A stretch of DNA of 64,000 nt from Pseudomonas pisciculturae. GTDB taxonomy: Bacteria > Pseudomonadota > Gammaproteobacteria > Pseudomonadales > Pseudomonadaceae. Made by a program: the position numbers and the translations under genes. The notes beneath the pieces are model-generated. The model was not told where the DNA came from. It ran no database searches and worked only from the letters and a program-made list of their open reading frames with translations. Each line of letters opens with the position of its first letter. Position 1 is the first letter of the stretch. Below, piece after piece: positions 62,873-64,000 of the stretch. The stretch lies in contig NZ_JACVZE010000001.1 in assembly GCF_015461805.1 (NCBI RefSeq), positions 248,001 to 312,000 of the forward strand, in the 5' to 3' direction.

Positions 62873-64000
62873 ATGAAAGCTAAGCCAGAGCCCAAGTCCA
62901 AGACCAAACGTGTTACCTCCTCAGATTCAACCCAACCTGTTGCTCGAGCCGAGATCGAACCCGTTCCCAGCAAACGGCTGCTGAGTGGCCTGGTATCGAA
63001 CGCCGCTGCGAAAAAAACCAAAAAAGGCAGGCTCAACTTTATCGACGCCTTGACTGAGATGGGCTGCAAATCGGTGTTCGATATCATCCGTGTGCCTTCG
63101 ACGGTATTTATACAACGCTTGAGCCGACTGTCCGACGCCGACGGCGCCCTAGCGTATAAAAATGCCCAATGTTTCGCCCAGCAGATCGGCAGCCTTTACC
63201 GTGAGCACCTGGTGTCCAACGGCCAATACCAGCACATGACCCGGGCGACGGGGGTGCGCGGCATGGTAGAGGTGGGCCCCAGCTACCCGAACCTGTTCAA
63301 GGAAAACTGGGACCAGTTTTGCGCCGTCGGGGCGCTGTCGGCGGTGACTGGGGTGGTGGCCTATTTGGCGTCGATCTACCGGCTGGCGACAAATACCCTG
63401 GAAAAAAGTGGGGAGGGCACTGAGTACAAGATTTTTTTGGACACGCGGCGCCCTGACCTTAAGCACCTACTGATCGATCAGCACAGCACCCACACCGCTC
63501 GGCCCATGTTGGAGATCGTCAACGATGTGTTGTCGGCGGGGATCAAGGATTATCTGATAGAGGCAAACCACCCCGATAAAGACAAGCCGATTTACGAGTT
63601 GCTGGCCAAACGTCGCCATCCGTTTATGTTTCCCTACAACTTTGCCCATCACCAATGCCGGTTGGGGCTGGGTGGCAAGAAGCCTGAATTGGGGGAGTTG
63701 AATTATCGGATCAGCTTGCGGTTGCCGATCAACCAGCGACCTGAGAGTGATCATGGCTCGGTGCAACACATGTCGGTTGAGGCTCAGCGGTTGTTGTCGG
63801 GGTTGAGTCCGCAGCAGCAGGAGTTGTTGATTGAGCGTTCGTTGTTTACGACGTTTTATTTGACTAAGTCGGTGTTGAGCGCGGGGTGGCAAGGGCCGGG
63901 GGCTGTTTATCTGCTGCCACATGACAGGATCAACGGGGGGTATCTGGTATTAGCGCAGTCGACTGTTGATAACGTTAATCCATCAGCTGAGGGTTTAACA
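62873..64000 (+). CDS. Tc toxin A-subunit N-terminus (VRP1/SpvA-like region), truncated by the window end
   Basis: The frame opens at ATG 62873 (GGTGATC ribosome site) and runs 376 codons without a stop to the last base, so only the N-terminus is seen. After a Lys/Ser-rich disordered leader of about 50 residues comes DALTEMGCKSVFDIIRVPST, then LSDADGALAYKNAQCFAQQI and LFKENWDQFCAVGALSAVTG. VAYLASIYRLATNTLEK, DTRRPDLKHLLIDQHSTHTA and RPMLEIVNDVL follow. These match the N-terminal region shared by Tc toxin A subunits (TcdA/TcaA/TccA) and SpvA-like VRP1 proteins. TcA forms the pentameric pore that delivers a toxic enzyme into host cells. The rest of the gene and any TcB/TcC partners lie beyond the window. 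Leucine codons shift to TTG near the end, unlike the dcw genes. Confidence 0.82.
   Translation, partial: MKAKPEPKSKTKRVTSSDSTQPVARAEIEPVPSKRLLSGLVSNAAAKKTKKGRLNFIDALTEMGCKSVFDIIRVPSTVFIQRLSRLSDADGALAYKNAQCFAQQIGSLYREHLVSNGQYQHMTRATGVRGMVEVGPSYPNLFKENWDQFCAVGALSAVTGVVAYLASIYRLATNTLEKSGEGTEYKIFLDTRRPDLKHLLIDQHSTHTARPMLEIVNDVLSAGIKDYLIEANHPDKDKPIYELLAKRRHPFMFPYNFAHHQCRLGLGGKKPELGELNYRISLRLPINQRPESDHGSVQHMSVEAQRLLSGLSPQQQELLIERSLFTTFYLTKSVLSAGWQGPGAVYLLPHDRINGGYLVLAQSTVDNVNPSAEGLT

Overview
The window is GC-rich chromosomal DNA of a Pseudomonas, very probably of the P. fluorescens complex. This rests on the gene content and order (rsmC, lpoA-yraN-gmhA-BON lipoprotein, rsmI-rnpB-mraZ, the full dcw cluster ending in lpxC, an OprD porin) and on many Pseudomonas REP/REPIN palindromes of the GTGGGAGGGGGCTTGC type between genes. 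The species is not fixed by the sequence alone.

Left part (1-9.2 kb): the tail of an SRAP-family gene, a dCache chemoreceptor, an M48 lipoprotein protease, a Mn-exporter-type GDT1/UPF0016 gene behind a yybP-ykoY (Mn2+) riboswitch, rsmC, a D-2-hydroxyacid dehydrogenase and a LysE-type exporter. From 7.5 to 15.7 kb lies a lipid-related group: an AlkK-like acyl-CoA ligase, a DUF1302 outer-membrane protein, a DUF1329 periplasmic protein and a MalT-type LuxR activator.

Middle (15.8-40.7 kb): a glyoxalase-II-like hydrolase and an OmpA-like lipoprotein converge on an envelope operon running lpoA-yraN-gmhA-BON lipoprotein. Then come rsmI, the RNase P RNA and the dcw cluster mraZ-rsmH-ftsL-ftsI-murE-murF-mraY-murD-ftsW-murG-murC-ddlB-ftsQ-ftsA-ftsZ, followed by lpxC. 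Most dcw neighbours overlap by 1 to 17 bases. A promoter and three AAGTGG repeats at 10-bp spacing, the expected MraZ operator, precede mraZ. The cluster makes UDP-MurNAc-pentapeptide and lipid II, and builds the septal machinery.

Right part (40.8-64 kb): a diguanylate cyclase, an OprD-type porin, and a leftward operon of RND adaptor, RND pump, response regulator and sensor kinase with a CusR-like palindrome upstream. Beyond it are a conserved 77-aa protein, a solute-binding protein, a YkgJ-type cysteine-cluster protein, a cheV-acetyltransferase pair, a GhrB-like reductase, and a LysR regulator divergent from an AaeXAB-like efflux operon with its own NodT outer-membrane factor. A coupled SDR/DUF4440 pair follows. 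The window ends inside an open reading frame whose first 376 residues look like the N-terminus of a Tc insecticidal-toxin A subunit (VRP1/SpvA-like region). This is the most notable accessory gene here.

No tRNA, rRNA, CRISPR array, insertion sequence or prophage was seen. The most interesting observations are the truncated Tc toxin gene, the manganese riboswitch with two competing downstream RNA stems, the MraZ operator, the self-contained RND/two-component operon, and a REPIN variant carrying a 16-bp insertion that occurs at two distant sites.
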